DNA of 64,000 nucleotides, from assembly GCF_009498275.1 (NCBI RefSeq), contig NZ_CP045643.1, forward strand, positions 3,348,001-3,412,000. The letters run 5' to 3'. Of this stretch, positions 33,775-43,304 are shown piece after piece. A program made the position numbers and the translations under genes. Source of the DNA: Streptomyces fagopyri. GTDB taxonomy: Bacteria; Actinomycetota; Actinomycetes; Streptomycetales; Streptomycetaceae. The notes below the pieces were generated by a model, which was given only the letters and a program-made list of their open reading frames with translations, searched no databases and had not been told where the DNA came from. The first letter of the stretch is position 1. The number at the start of each line of letters is the position of its first letter.

Positions 33775-36758
33775 CTGCTTGCCTCCTCGACTGTGCCCCC
33801 CGATGCGTCTACTGCGTCCGGTGCCCGGTGCGGTGCGGTGGCCGGGCCGTCCGGCGCGCCGGGGGTGCGTGTCTGTGCCGTCTGGTCGGCGATCTCCGCC
33901 TCGACGTCGCGGCGGCCCTCCGTCGCACCCCGGTGGAAGCCGCCGAGCCTGCGCCGCAGCGCCTCGGCGTCCACCCCGCCTGCACGCGCCCGGGGGGCAG
34001 GCGCGGGTGCGGAGATCTTCGGTGTGCGCTTGGGCAGGCCCTTGTCGGTGACCCGCTCCGGTTCGTCGTCCGGCGCGCGCTCGTGGGCGTCGGGCCCTAT
34101 GGCGTAGGGATCGGGGCCGGTGGCGGACCTGGGGGAGGGCACCGTGTGCGGGGCGGGGACCGCGGCGGGCACGCCGGGTCCGTCCGCCGTCACCGCGGGC
34201 GTCGTCGCGCGACCCTCCGCGGGCGTCGCCGCGGAACCCTCCGCCGGCACCGCCGCGAAACCGTCCGCGGGCGTCGCCGCGGAACCCTCCGCGGGCGCCC
34301 CCGGTCCGTCCGACGGCGTCATCGGTCCGTCCGTCCGCGTGACCGGGCCGCGCGGCGGCGGCAGCGGCGCGTCGGCGGGCGGCACCGGCGCCATGAGTTC
34401 CATCGTGGTCTCGGAGGCCGACTGGCCGGGTACGGGCGAATCCTGCGCCCCGGCGTCCCGTACGGCCTCTTCCGCCGCGGCTATCAAGGGGTCCTCGTCC
34501 GCGGCGGCGGCAGCGGCAGCGGGCGCGGCGGCCCTGAGGGCCGAACGTCCGCGCAGGACGTTGGAGTTGACCTCGGCGGCGGCCCCCGGAAGGGTCACCG
34601 TCGGGGCGCCACCGGGGACCGGGGTCGCCGAGGGGACCGTGCCGGCGGGGGACGCGGACAGCAGCGTCTTCGGCAGGACGACCACCGCGGCGGTCCCGCC
34701 CTGCTTCTGCTCGCGCAGCTGCACGCGTACGCCGTGCCGGTGGGCGAGCCGGGCCACCACGTACAGGCCGAGCCCGAGTCCGTCGCCGCTCTCCTGGTCG
34801 TACGCGTCGTCCGGGTCGAACGCGGACAGGCGGGCGTTGAGCTGGGTCATCCGCTCGGCCGCCATGCCGATGCCCTCGTCCTGCACGGAGAGCATCACCT
34901 CGCCGTTCTCCAGGAGCCAGCCCGAGACCTCGACGGGGAGGTCCGGCGGCGAGAACGACGAGGCGTTCTCCAGGAGTTCGGCCACCAGGTGCGAGAGGTC
35001 GTCCGCGGCGAAGCCGGCCAGGTGGGCGTGCGGCGGCATCGCGGCGATCCGGACCCGCTCGTACCGCTCGATCTCACTGACCGCGGCGCGCACGACGTCG
35101 ACGAGCGGGACCGGGCCCGCGTGGTGCTGGACGTGCTCGTGCCCGGCGAGTACCAGCAGGTTCTCGCTGTGGCGCCGCATGACGGTGGCGAAGTGGTCCA
35201 GCTTGAAGAGCGTGCCCAGCCGCTCCGGGTCCTGTTCGCGCTCCTCCAGGCCCTCGATGACGCCGAGTTGCCGCTCGACCAGGCCGAGGGTGCGCAGCGC
35301 GAGGTTGACGAAGGTGCCGTGGATGGTGCCGCGCACCTGCTCCAAGTGGGCGGCGGCGTGGGCCAGTTCGGCCCGGAGTCGGTCGCGCTCGTCGGCCATC
35401 GACTGGCGCTGCCCGACGAGGTGCTTGCGGTCCCCTTCGAGGGTGGCGAGCCGCTCGTGCAGCGCGGCGGCGTGCGTGTGCAGCGCGTTGACGGAGCGGA
35501 CGACCTGCGCGAACTCGTCGTTGCGGCCGGTGAACTTGACCGGTTCTCCCGACCCCGGGTCGGCGGCGAGGCGGGCCGATCCGATCCGCAGCACGGCCAG
35601 CGGGCGGGTGAGGGTGCGGGCCATCGCCATGGAGACGCCGACCGCGACCAGCATCAGGGCGCCGATCAGGGCGATCCGGATCTCCAGCGCGGTGACGTCG
35701 TCGTCCCGCAGCAGTTCGAGGTCCTTGGTGCGGTGCTCGTAGAGGGAGGCCTCCGCGCCACGCATCAGCTCGACACGGGCGGAGAGCGCGGCGTCCGCCT
35801 TCTTCGTGCTGGTGTCGAGCTCGTCGTCGGAGAAGGTCGGCTGATCGGTGAGGCCGGCGAGGTACTTGTCGGCGGTGGTGACGTCGGGTCCGGTGACCGT
35901 CGAGTCGTAGGAGGCCCTGGCGGCCTTGGGCGCGGTCGCACGGAAGTCCGCGAGGGCCGCGTCCGAGCGCAGTGCGGCCTGCTGGGCGGCGGCGCTGAGC
36001 GCGTCGCGCTGTTTGGTGCCGGCGGCCGACGAGCCGCTCGTGGTGGTCGCCAGACCGGTGAGCGGGTCGACGACCGTCCGGGTGGTGCGCGGGATGCCGA
36101 GGGCCGCGAGGAGCAGTCCGCGGGCGGCGGCGGACTGCTGGACGGCGGAGTCGAGCTCGGCGAGCGAGTGCGCGCCGGACCCCGCCCGGGGCGGCAGTCG
36201 CTCGGCCAGGTCCTCGGCGAGGCCGTGCAGTTCGGTGATGACGGCGGAGTAGGCCTCGTGCGTGTCGAGAGCGTCGCTCTTGCCGGTGAGCGCCGCTCTG
36301 CGGACCGCGCCGATGCCGTCCAGGTCGTTCAGCAGCACGGCGGGCGCTTCCTCGTCCGCCCGCAGCTCCGTGACCTGCCGGTCGACCCGGGCGCTGCGCT
36401 GCTCCGAGGGCGCCTTGGACTTGGGGCGTCCCGCGGCGATGTACGTGGTGACGTCGTCGCGCTCGTCGGCCAGCGAGTGGGCGAGCGTGAGCGCCTGCTG
36501 GGTCCGCTGCGCGAGCGTCACCAGGTTCTGGGAGTCGTTGAGTTGCCCGGAGGCCGTCATGACCGTGGGGGCTCCGGCGCCGGCGATGGCGGCCGCGACG
36601 ACCGCCACGGCGACGATCAGCCGATTGCGCACGTGAGCGGCGCGGCCCTTGCCCGCGGAGGTGTCCTCCGCGGCTCCCGGCGGACGTTCCGCGCCCCTCT
36701 CGGGGGCCGACTGCCTGCCTGTGCGCCGAGACCGCATCTTCTGCACCGGTGCTCGCAT
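33771..36758 (-). CDS. cvnA: Conservon sensor kinase-like protein CvnA (nitrate/nitrite-sensing domain)
   Basis: 995 residues. Short basic N-terminus, TM1 (about 46-66, IVAVAVVAAAIAGAGAP), a large helical extracytoplasmic sensor of the NIT type (about 70-350), TM2 (about 358-380, IRIALIGALMLVAVGVSM), HAMP, a linker with GQRQSMADERDRLRAEL, and a HATPase_c domain (ELLENASSFS, DEGIGMAAERM, GLGLGLYVVARLA). No canonical phospho-accepting His box (HELRTP) is visible, as in other CvnA. The C-terminal 250 residues are Pro/Ala/Thr/Gly-rich with tandem EGSAATPA-like repeats. First gene of the conservon; ATG 36758. Confidence 0.92.
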   Translation of the reverse strand: MRAPVQKMRSRRTGRQSAPERGAERPPGAAEDTSAGKGRAAHVRNRLIVAVAVVAAAIAGAGAPTVMTASGQLNDSQNLVTLAQRTQQALTLAHSLADERDDVTTYIAAGRPKSKAPSEQRSARVDRQVTELRADEEAPAVLLNDLDGIGAVRRAALTGKSDALDTHEAYSAVITELHGLAEDLAERLPPRAGSGAHSLAELDSAVQQSAAARGLLLAALGIPRTTRTVVDPLTGLATTTSGSSAAGTKQRDALSAAAQQAALRSDAALADFRATAPKAARASYDSTVTGPDVTTADKYLAGLTDQPTFSDDELDTSTKKADAALSARVELMRGAEASLYEHRTKDLELLRDDDVTALEIRIALIGALMLVAVGVSMAMARTLTRPLAVLRIGSARLAADPGSGEPVKFTGRNDEFAQVVRSVNALHTHAAALHERLATLEGDRKHLVGQRQSMADERDRLRAELAHAAAHLEQVRGTIHGTFVNLALRTLGLVERQLGVIEGLEEREQDPERLGTLFKLDHFATVMRRHSENLLVLAGHEHVQHHAGPVPLVDVVRAAVSEIERYERVRIAAMPPHAHLAGFAADDLSHLVAELLENASSFSPPDLPVEVSGWLLENGEVMLSVQDEGIGMAAERMTQLNARLSAFDPDDAYDQESGDGLGLGLYVVARLAHRHGVRVQLREQKQGGTAAVVVLPKTLLSASPAGTVPSATPVPGGAPTVTLPGAAAEVNSNVLRGRSALRAAAPAAAAAAADEDPLIAAAEEAVRDAGAQDSPVPGQSASETTMELMAPVPPADAPLPPPRGPVTRTDGPMTPSDGPGAPAEGSAATPADGFAAVPAEGSAATPAEGRATTPAVTADGPGVPAAVPAPHTVPSPRSATGPDPYAIGPDAHERAPDDEPERVTDKGLPKRTPKISAPAPAPRARAGGVDAEALRRRLGGFHRGATEGRRDVEAEIADQTAQTRTPGAPDGPATAPHRAPDAVDASGGTVEEASS

Positions 36759-37153
36759 TCCTGACTCGTGTACCCAAGGGCCCGGGTGACGCTCCGTCGA
36801 TGAGGGTGTCCGTCCCCCGCGCGCCTTCGAACCGGCGCGAGAAGGGGTTGCCCCTCATCGGCTCCCGACCCTCCCAGTGCCGGTGGGCAGTGGTCCCGCA
36901 TCATCAGACCCGCCACCCGAAGGAGTGAACCCCGGACGGGAGTTGGCGGGCAAGTTCCTCTGGCGTGTGCGACCCCCTTGCGCGGTGGGCCGGTTGGACG
37001 TCGGCGGCGGGCTTTGGCAGTATTCGCCGCCACGCGTTCCCGGAGTCGATCATTCCATGTCAAACCAGGCGGCTGAGCTGCTGGTCCGCACCCGTTCGGC
37101 GACCGTTGCCAGCCTTTCGTGGACCTTGTGAAGAGCTCGTGCAGACTGGCTGG
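36759..37153. other. Divergent promoter region of the conservon and PP2C-like gene
   Basis: Nearly 400 bases without a gene. It must hold the conservon promoter (minus) and that of the PP2C-like gene (plus). No strong sigma-70-type element was recognised. An inverted repeat GGCGGCG / CGCCGCC brackets TTTGGCAGTATT near 37003-37031. Confidence 0.4.
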
Positions 37154-37942
37154 ATGCGCACCGAACTCGTTTCCGAACCGGGCGACCCGGGTCGCCCCAA
37201 TGAGGACTTCGCATCGGTCGGACTTCCCGCCTCGGGACAGGGGGGTTCGCTGGTCCTCCTCGACGGCGTGACGCCTCCGCCGGGTGACGTCGGATGTCTC
37301 CATTCCGTTGCCTGGTTCTCGGCACGGCTCGGCGGATCACTGACCGAACTGTCCGTTACCCGCCGGGATCTACCCCTGGCGGAGATCCTTTCCGTGGCGA
37401 TCCGGCGCACCGCGGAGGTTCACGCCGCCTCTTGTGACCTTTCTCACCCGCGTACGCCGCAGGCAACCGTCGTGGTCGCACGGTGGTCCGCCGAACTGGT
37501 CGAATACCTGGTCCTGTCGGACTCGGCCCTGCTGGTGGAGTCCCCCACCGGGGAGGTGACACCGGTCCTGGACAACCGCCTCGACCTCGTCCCGCGCGCC
37601 TGGCTCGCCACGGACGCGATCGCCGACGCGACGGTCCGCAACAAGGAGGGGGGCTTCTTCACGGCGGCTGCGGATCCGTCGGTGGCGGCGCGGGCCGTGA
37701 CGGGCGTGCTGCCGCGTGCGGAGGTGCGCGCGCTGGCCGCGCTCACGGACGGCGCGACCCGGTGGGTCGAGAAGTTCGAGGAGGGCGGCTGGGGCGACCT
37801 GTTCACGCTCGTCCGCAAGGAGGGCGCGCAGGCCCTCGTCGACCGCGTACGGACGCTGGAGCGCGACGACGCGGAGAGCCGCGTGCGCCTGCGACGGAGC
37901 AAGACGCACGACGACGCGACGGTGGTGTTCGTGGAGTACTGA
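37154..37942 (+). CDS. PP2C-like phosphatase domain protein
   Basis: 262 residues. The order of acidic motifs resembles a PP2C phosphatase: RPNEDFASVG near the N-terminus, LVLLDGVTPPPG (V-x-D-G site), ALTDGATRWVE in the C-terminal part and THDDATVVFVEY at the end. Each would contribute one metal-binding Asp. The spacing is shorter than in the Streptomyces SpoIIE-type proteins, with no regulatory domain attached. Cytoplasmic. ATG 37154 has no strong ribosome-binding site. It likely dephosphorylates Ser/Thr residues, though the substrate is unknown. No partner kinase gene is adjacent. Confidence 0.78.
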   Translation: MRTELVSEPGDPGRPNEDFASVGLPASGQGGSLVLLDGVTPPPGDVGCLHSVAWFSARLGGSLTELSVTRRDLPLAEILSVAIRRTAEVHAASCDLSHPRTPQATVVVARWSAELVEYLVLSDSALLVESPTGEVTPVLDNRLDLVPRAWLATDAIADATVRNKEGGFFTAAADPSVAARAVTGVLPRAEVRALAALTDGATRWVEKFEEGGWGDLFTLVRKEGAQALVDRVRTLERDDAESRVRLRRSKTHDDATVVFVEY

Positions 37943-38579
37943 ACGCGGGCCGCCTCCGGCGGTCGATCCGCCGGGCGCCGCCTCCGTGCGGGGGCGCGCC
38001 GAAGCGGGCCGCGAGGGACCACGGCGGGCGTCCGCCGTGAGCGCCGGCGCGCGAACCGTGCGCCGGTCAGGCCCGGAGCGGCGGGCCGGCCACGGACGGC
38101 AGCCGCTCACGGACGGCAGCCGCCCAGGGACGTGCCACCGACGGCGGCCGGGCCACCCGCCACGGCACGACCGGGCACCCGGGGGACGACCGGTCGTCCA
38201 AGGGGTGCGGGCCACCGTCGAGGCAGGGGCCGCCCCAGGGGCGGTGGCCCACCCGTGAGACGACGGACCGCCCTTCCGCGGTTGTCCACCCGTGACCTGT
38301 CGGGCCGCCCACCAGGAGGCGATCCGCCCGCGGAACAGGGCGGCGCCCACCGGGGCAGCACCCGCGGCGCGGCTCGGCGCCCGTTGCTCGGGGCGGCACG
38401 GCACACGCGGCTCAGGGCCGCACGACGCCCGCGGCCCGGCGCCGCAACCGAAGCGCGGCCCGAGCCGGTAATCGCAGCGCGACCCGAGCCGGTAATCGCA
38501 GCGCGGCTCGGCGTCCGTGGCGCAGCCCGGTGCGGCATCCGAGGGACGCCGGTCCGCTCACGGAGCGACCGGCGGGGGG
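37943..38579. other. Gap of about 640 bases, repeat-bearing
   Basis: GC-rich stretch between convergent genes. All frames are open by composition alone and none has protein character. It holds a 24-bp tandem repeat (38448-38520) and many short palindromic GC words. No RNA gene or promoter seen. Confidence 0.5.
38448..38520 (+). repeat. 24-bp tandem repeat
   Basis: Units starting CGMAGCGCG with the common core CCCGAGCCGGTAAT lie at 38448, 38473 and 38497. The first two are nearly identical and the third has diverged after 9 bases. Confidence 0.75.
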
Positions 38580-39071
38580 TTACTTCTCCATGCCCTGGTT
38601 CAGCTGGTGCAGCAGACGGGCGAGTTCGGCGACCTCGTGCGGGTCCCAGCCGGCGAGCTCGCGGACGTACCGTGCCCGGCGGGCCTCCCGGACCCGGCGG
38701 AAACGGTCCCGGCCCCCCTCGGTGAGGTGGACGAGCCAGGCCCGGCCGTCGGCCGGGTCGGGCTCGCGCGCGACGAGGCCGAGTTCTTCCAGGGCGCGCA
38801 GCTGCCGGGACATCGTGGCCTTGCCGACGCCGATGTAGGCGGCCAGTTCCGTGGCGCGCTGCCGGCCGCACTCCTCCAGACGGAAGAGGAGTCCGTACGC
38901 CGAGGACTCCAGGTCCGGGTGGACCTCGCGAGCCATCTCACCGGAATTGGCCCGTGCGCGTCGCAGGAAAACAGTCAACTCCCGCTCCAGCGCCGGGAAT
39001 TCCTGGTCCACACCATTTTCCGGCGCTTCGGAGTCGACACGACGTCCGTCGCCGTTTGCGTCCTCGTGCAC
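38580..39071 (-). CDS. MarR-family transcriptional regulator
   Basis: 163 residues. The winged helix is clear: LRRARANSGEMAREVH, ELAAYIGVGKATMSRQLRAL (recognition helix), and the wing LVAREPDPADGRAWLVHLT. The end is helical (ELARLLHQLNQGMEK) for dimerisation. I place the start at GTG 39071, with AGGGG about 7 bases upstream; an open extension to 39188 lacks protein character. It may control its own gene or a nearby one. No clear target or ligand is visible. Confidence 0.9.
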   Translation of the reverse strand: MHEDANGDGRRVDSEAPENGVDQEFPALERELTVFLRRARANSGEMAREVHPDLESSAYGLLFRLEECGRQRATELAAYIGVGKATMSRQLRALEELGLVAREPDPADGRAWLVHLTEGGRDRFRRVREARRARYVRELAGWDPHEVAELARLLHQLNQGMEK

Positions 39072-39303
39072 GTCAGCACCCCTGACCCGGTTTCCCGATC
39101 CTGAAAGTTTCTGCCAAAAGTCGCCGTCGCCGCAGCTCCGCCAGTATTTCGCAGGCATAGGCCAACGGCAGCCTCCGGGCCCCCTCACCGCGGCCTTCCC
39201 CGTCCCCCGCGCCCCGGACGGACAAATACTGGCATGGGCACGCCATCACCTGGGGGTCGCCCGCCACGGCGCGGGCCGTGGCCGCCCACCGACGGGTGAG
39301 TGG

Positions 39304-39356
39304 CCGGACAGGGGAAGGCCCGGGCTCCCTCACGGGCCCGGGCCTTCCCCGTCCGG
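39304..39356 (-). terminator. Very strong hairpin terminator of lon
   Basis: GGGGAAGGCCCGGG (39311-39324) and CCCGGGCCTTCCCC (39337-39350) form a 14-bp perfect stem, extended outward by CCGGAC / GTCCGG. It is 19 bases from the lon stop on the minus strand, and probably bidirectional. Confidence 0.85.
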
Positions 39357-39374
39357 ACGTACCGGCGGCGTCCG

Positions 39375-41798
39375 TCACGCCGCCACCGTCACCTCCGGGG
39401 TCGCGCCGCTGGTCGCCGGGGTCAGCGCCAGCTCCAGCACCTGCCGGACGTCCGTGACGGCGTGGACGTCGAGCTTCTCCAGGACCTCCGCGGGGACGTC
39501 GTCCAGGTCCGGCTCGTTGCGCTTCGGGATCACGACCGTCGTCACCCCGGCCCGGTGGGCGGCCAGCAGCTTCTGCTTGACGCCGCCGATCGGCAGCACC
39601 CGCCCGGTCAGCGAGACCTCGCCGGTCATCGCCACGTCCGTACGGACCGGCCGCCCGCTGAGCAGCGACGCGAGGGCCGTCGTCATGGTGACGCCCGCGC
39701 TCGGACCGTCCTTGGGAACGGCACCCGCCGGGAAGTGGATGTGCACGCCCCGGTCCTTGAGGTCGCCGACCGGCAGTTCCAGCTCGGCTCCGTGCGACCG
39801 CAGGAAGCTCAGCGCGATCTGCGCCGACTCCTTCATCACGTCACCCAGCTGACCGGTCAGGGTCAGACCGGCCGCGCCCGTCTCCGGGTCGGCGAGCGAC
39901 GCCTCCACGTAGAGGACGTCACCGCCCGCGCCCGTGACGGCCAGACCGGTGGCGACACCGGGCACCGCGGTACGGCGCTCGGCCGGGTCCTGGGCGGACT
40001 CGGGCACATGGTGCGGCCGCCCGAGGAGCCCGCGCAGATCGGCGTCGGTCACCGTGAACGGCAGCTCCCGCGCGCCCAGTTCGTGCTGCGCGGCGATCTT
40101 GCGGAGCAGCCGGGCGACGGCCCGCTCCAGATTGCGGACGCCCGCCTCCCGGGTGTACTCCCCGGCGAGCTTGCGCAGCGCGCTCTCGTCGAGCGTGACC
40201 TCGTCCTTCGCCAGACCCGCCCGCTCCAGCTGGCGCGGCAGCAGGTGGTCACGGGCGATGACGACCTTCTCGTCCTCGGTGTACCCGTCGAGCCTGACCA
40301 GTTCCATGCGGTCGAGCAGTGCCTCCGGGATGGCTTCCAGCACGTTGGCCGTCGCCAGGAACACCACGTCGCTGAGGTCGAGTTCGACCTCCAGGTAGTG
40401 GTCCCGGAAGGTGTGGTTCTGCGCGGGGTCGAGGACCTCGAGCAGGGCCGCCGCCGGGTCGCCCCGGAAGTCGGAGCCCACCTTGTCGATCTCGTCCAGC
40501 AGGACCACCGGGTTCATGGACCCGGCCTCCTTGATGGCGCGGACGATACGGCCGGGCAGCGCGCCGACGTACGTACGCCGGTGGCCGCGGATCTCCGCCT
40601 CGTCCCGGACGCCGCCGAGGGCGACCCGGACGAACTTCCGGCCCATCGCGTGCGCGACGGACTCGCCGAGCGAGGTCTTGCCGACACCGGGCGGCCCCAC
40701 GAGCGCGAGCACGGCACCGCCGCGCCGCCCGCCGACCACGCCGAGCCCGCGCTCGGAGCGGCGCTTGCGCACCGCGAGGTACTCGGTGATGCGTTCCTTC
40801 ACGTCGTCGAGTCCGGCGTGCTCGGCGTCCAGGACGGCCTTGGCGCCCTGGATGTCGTACGCGCCGGTGTCGTCGGTCCGCTCGTTCCACGGCAGTTCCA
40901 GCACCGTGTCGAGCCAGGTCCGGATCCAGGAACCCTCCGGCGACTGGTCACTGGACCGCTCCAGCTTGTCGACCTCCTTGAGCGCGGCCTCGCGGACGTT
41001 CTCGGGAAGGTCGGCGGCCTCGACGCGGGCGCGGTAGTCGTCGGACTCCTCGCCCTCCTTGGCGTCGCCGTTCAGCTCGCGCAGCTCCTTGCGGACGGCC
41101 TCCAGCTGGCGCCGCAGCAGGAACTCGCGCTGCTGCTTGTCGACGCCCTCCTGGACGTCCTTGGCGATGGACTCGGCGACGTCCTGCTCGGCGAGGTGCT
41201 CACGCAGCTGCTCGGTGGCGAGCTTCAGCCGGGCGACCGGGTCGGCGGTCTCCAGCAGCGTGACCTTCTGCTCGGTGCTCAGGAACGGGGAGTAACCGGA
41301 GTTGTCGGCCAGCGCGGACACGTCGTCGATGGCCTGTACGCGGTCCACGACCTGCCAGGCGGCGCGCTTGCGCAGCCAGCTGGTGGCGAGGGCCTTGTAC
41401 TCCTTGACCAGTTCGGTGACGTGGCCGGGCAACGGGTCGGGCACGGTCTCGTCGACCTGGGTGCCCTCGACCCACAGTGCCGCGCCGGGACCGGTCGTGC
41501 CGGCGCCGATCTTCACGCGCCCGCGTCCGCGGATCAGCGCGCCCGGGTCGCCGTCGGCCAGCCGGCCGACCTGCTCGACGGTGCCGAGCACACCGGTGCC
41601 CGGGTACGCCCCGTCGATGCGCGGCACCAGCAGGACCCGGGGCTTGCCGGGCTCCGACCGCGCGGCGGCCTGGGCCGCCTCCACCGCGGCACGCACATCG
41701 GCGTCGTTCAGGTCCAGGGGAACCACCATCCCGGGCAGCACGACCTCGTCGTCTAGCGGCAGCACGGGCAGAGTGAGCGTGGTGGACGTCGAAGCCAT
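39375..41798 (-). CDS. lon: ATP-dependent protease Lon
   Basis: 807 residues. Lon N-terminal substrate domain (LPVLPLDDEVVLPGM and on), helical region, AAA+ module with Walker A GPPGVGKTSLG and Walker B VLLDEIDK, and S16 protease domain with the catalytic Ser in KDGPSAGVTM (about 701) and Lys in GGVKQKLLAAHRAG (about 743). It degrades misfolded and regulatory proteins in the cytoplasm. The start is ATG 41798, with GGAGGGAAG 4 bases upstream. A HAIR-type operator lies 26 bases further upstream, so HspR should repress it and heat or unfolded protein should induce it, as reported for Streptomyces lon. Confidence 0.97.
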   Translation of the reverse strand: MASTSTTLTLPVLPLDDEVVLPGMVVPLDLNDADVRAAVEAAQAAARSEPGKPRVLLVPRIDGAYPGTGVLGTVEQVGRLADGDPGALIRGRGRVKIGAGTTGPGAALWVEGTQVDETVPDPLPGHVTELVKEYKALATSWLRKRAAWQVVDRVQAIDDVSALADNSGYSPFLSTEQKVTLLETADPVARLKLATEQLREHLAEQDVAESIAKDVQEGVDKQQREFLLRRQLEAVRKELRELNGDAKEGEESDDYRARVEAADLPENVREAALKEVDKLERSSDQSPEGSWIRTWLDTVLELPWNERTDDTGAYDIQGAKAVLDAEHAGLDDVKERITEYLAVRKRRSERGLGVVGGRRGGAVLALVGPPGVGKTSLGESVAHAMGRKFVRVALGGVRDEAEIRGHRRTYVGALPGRIVRAIKEAGSMNPVVLLDEIDKVGSDFRGDPAAALLEVLDPAQNHTFRDHYLEVELDLSDVVFLATANVLEAIPEALLDRMELVRLDGYTEDEKVVIARDHLLPRQLERAGLAKDEVTLDESALRKLAGEYTREAGVRNLERAVARLLRKIAAQHELGARELPFTVTDADLRGLLGRPHHVPESAQDPAERRTAVPGVATGLAVTGAGGDVLYVEASLADPETGAAGLTLTGQLGDVMKESAQIALSFLRSHGAELELPVGDLKDRGVHIHFPAGAVPKDGPSAGVTMTTALASLLSGRPVRTDVAMTGEVSLTGRVLPIGGVKQKLLAAHRAGVTTVVIPKRNEPDLDDVPAEVLEKLDVHAVTDVRQVLELALTPATSGATPEVTVAA

Positions 41799-41823
41799 GA
41801 TCTTCCCTCCGGCAGTCAATCAA

Positions 41824-41844
41824 GTTGAGCTACACCGACTCAAT
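41824..41844 (-). promoter_or_regulatory. HAIR operator (HspR box) of lon
   Basis: GTTGAGC-TACACCG-ACTCAAT matches CTTGAGT-N7-ACTCAAG at 11 of 14 arm positions, with the core TTGAG-N9-CTCAA exact. It is centred 36 bases upstream of the lon start codon, where it would block the promoter. HspR binding at lon is established in Streptomyces; this site is my reading of the sequence. Confidence 0.8.
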
Positions 41845-42386
41845 GCACGTGAGTCCCGGAATGTTCCCCCGGGGCTGTTCGCTCTGGGCGATCACCCGGC
41901 CACCCGCCGGGAAGACGAGCGTCTACGCAGGTCAGCACACTCTTCGAGGCGCGGAGACGCAGCGGCGCGGCGACGCAGAGGCCTGGTGGTCCGGTGGCGT
42001 GGTGGTGCGGTGGCGTCCGCGGACGTCCACGAGGACGCGCACCCGGCCAAGCTCTACCGCAAGAACCCGCCCACGACGCGCCGTGTTCCCGCGGTGAGTC
42101 CACCTCGTGGTTCCGACGCGGGAGTCACTCCGGTGGAGTCCTTCGCCGGGGCCCACGCCGTGACGCCCCGGCCGTGGGGCTCGGCACAGGGGACCCGGGC
42201 CCAGCACCCAGGGCGGAAGGTCCTCAGGGCTGTCCCGCAATCCCCGGCGGGCGCACGACGACAGCTACGGCACCTCGCCGCGTTGTCGGATCGCCCGAAT
42301 ACGCCCCCTGTGAGGACGACCCTCCGCCTTGCGATGCACCGCATCCGACGCCGCGCGCTGATCCACCGGGGATCACGGGACAGCCC
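41845..42386. other. Gap with G/T-rich short repeats
   Basis: Between the lon operator and the rhomboid-like gene. Contains CGGTGGCGTGGTGGTGCGGTG-type microrepeats near 41985-42015 (words of GGTGG) and no recognisable gene. A shared promoter is not visible. Confidence 0.45.
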
Positions 42387-43304
42387 TCAGGCGGCGACGG
42401 TGTCCGGGGCCTGGGCGGCCCGGACGGCGGGGTCGCCCGATCGGCCGGCCCCGCCCCCGCCCGCGCCGGCCCGGTGACGGCGCCGTACCAGCGGCCAGGC
42501 CGAGACCCCGACCGCCAGGGACAGCAGGTGCCCCCAGTCGGTCATCGGGTCCCTGAACGCGATCAGGTCGCCGACCAGCACCGCCGCGAAGCCGATCAGC
42601 ACCGGCCAGCGCAGCCATGGCGTCAGCAGCCCGGCGAGGGCGCCGACGCTCGCGGCGACACCGAAGCTGATGCCGAAGTCGAGACGGTGCAGGGAACTGC
42701 CGGGAAGGTGTCCCGCCACCACCGACAGACCCACGGGCACCTCGGTGGCCAGCGTGGCCACGACGTGCCCGAGCAGGAAGACGCCGGCCGCCCGCAGTCC
42801 GCCCGTACGGCGTTCCAGCGCGGTCAGTACGAGCACGAACCCGGCCGCGTACATCGACGTGATGCCGCCCGCGATCCACAGCGCGCTGGCCAGCAGCACC
42901 AGGACCGGATGGCGGACGAGGTGCGCGACGTCCGTGCTGGAGCTCTGCTGCAGGGCGTGGACGAGGGAGGGGGCCGCGTGGCCGGAGGTCAGCGAGACGA
43001 CGGCGAGAACGGCCGCGTACCCGAAGGTGAAGGGTGTGCCGGCCGGAGTGGGGAGCAGTCGCCAGGGCCGCAGCGCGCGCGTCCGGGCGAGAGCCCGGGA
43101 GCGAGAGGCGGGAGGGCGGGACGCGGGGGGCGCCGCGACCGCGTCGCGGCGCTGTCGCGGCATACCGTCCAGCACGGACGTGCCCGCTTCCGGGCTTCCG
43201 GGCGTGGTGTCGGACGGGGAGGCCGTGGCCGCCGCGGTCGTGCTCCGGTCCAAGGTGGAGGGCTCCTTCCGTCCCCGCCCACCCTTGGGTGTCCCGTGCG
43301 TCAC
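42387..43304 (-). CDS. Rhomboid-like integral membrane protein
   Basis: 305 residues. Long hydrophilic N-terminus (about 1-85), then about six membrane helices: FTFGYAAVLAVVSLTSGH, VLVLLASALWIAGGI, a third with AAGFVLVLTAL, and GVFLLGHVVATLATEVP. LDFGISFGVAASVGALAG holds a GxS pair and DWGHLLSLAVGVSAW a His in the last helix, placed like the Ser-His dyad of rhomboid intramembrane proteases. The Ser is followed by Phe, not Gly-Ala, so activity is uncertain. The GTG start at 43304 has a poor ribosome-binding site, and a later Met (MPRQRRD) is an alternative. Confidence 0.65.
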   Translation of the reverse strand: MTHGTPKGGRGRKEPSTLDRSTTAAATASPSDTTPGSPEAGTSVLDGMPRQRRDAVAAPPASRPPASRSRALARTRALRPWRLLPTPAGTPFTFGYAAVLAVVSLTSGHAAPSLVHALQQSSSTDVAHLVRHPVLVLLASALWIAGGITSMYAAGFVLVLTALERRTGGLRAAGVFLLGHVVATLATEVPVGLSVVAGHLPGSSLHRLDFGISFGVAASVGALAGLLTPWLRWPVLIGFAAVLVGDLIAFRDPMTDWGHLLSLAVGVSAWPLVRRRHRAGAGGGGAGRSGDPAVRAAQAPDTVAA

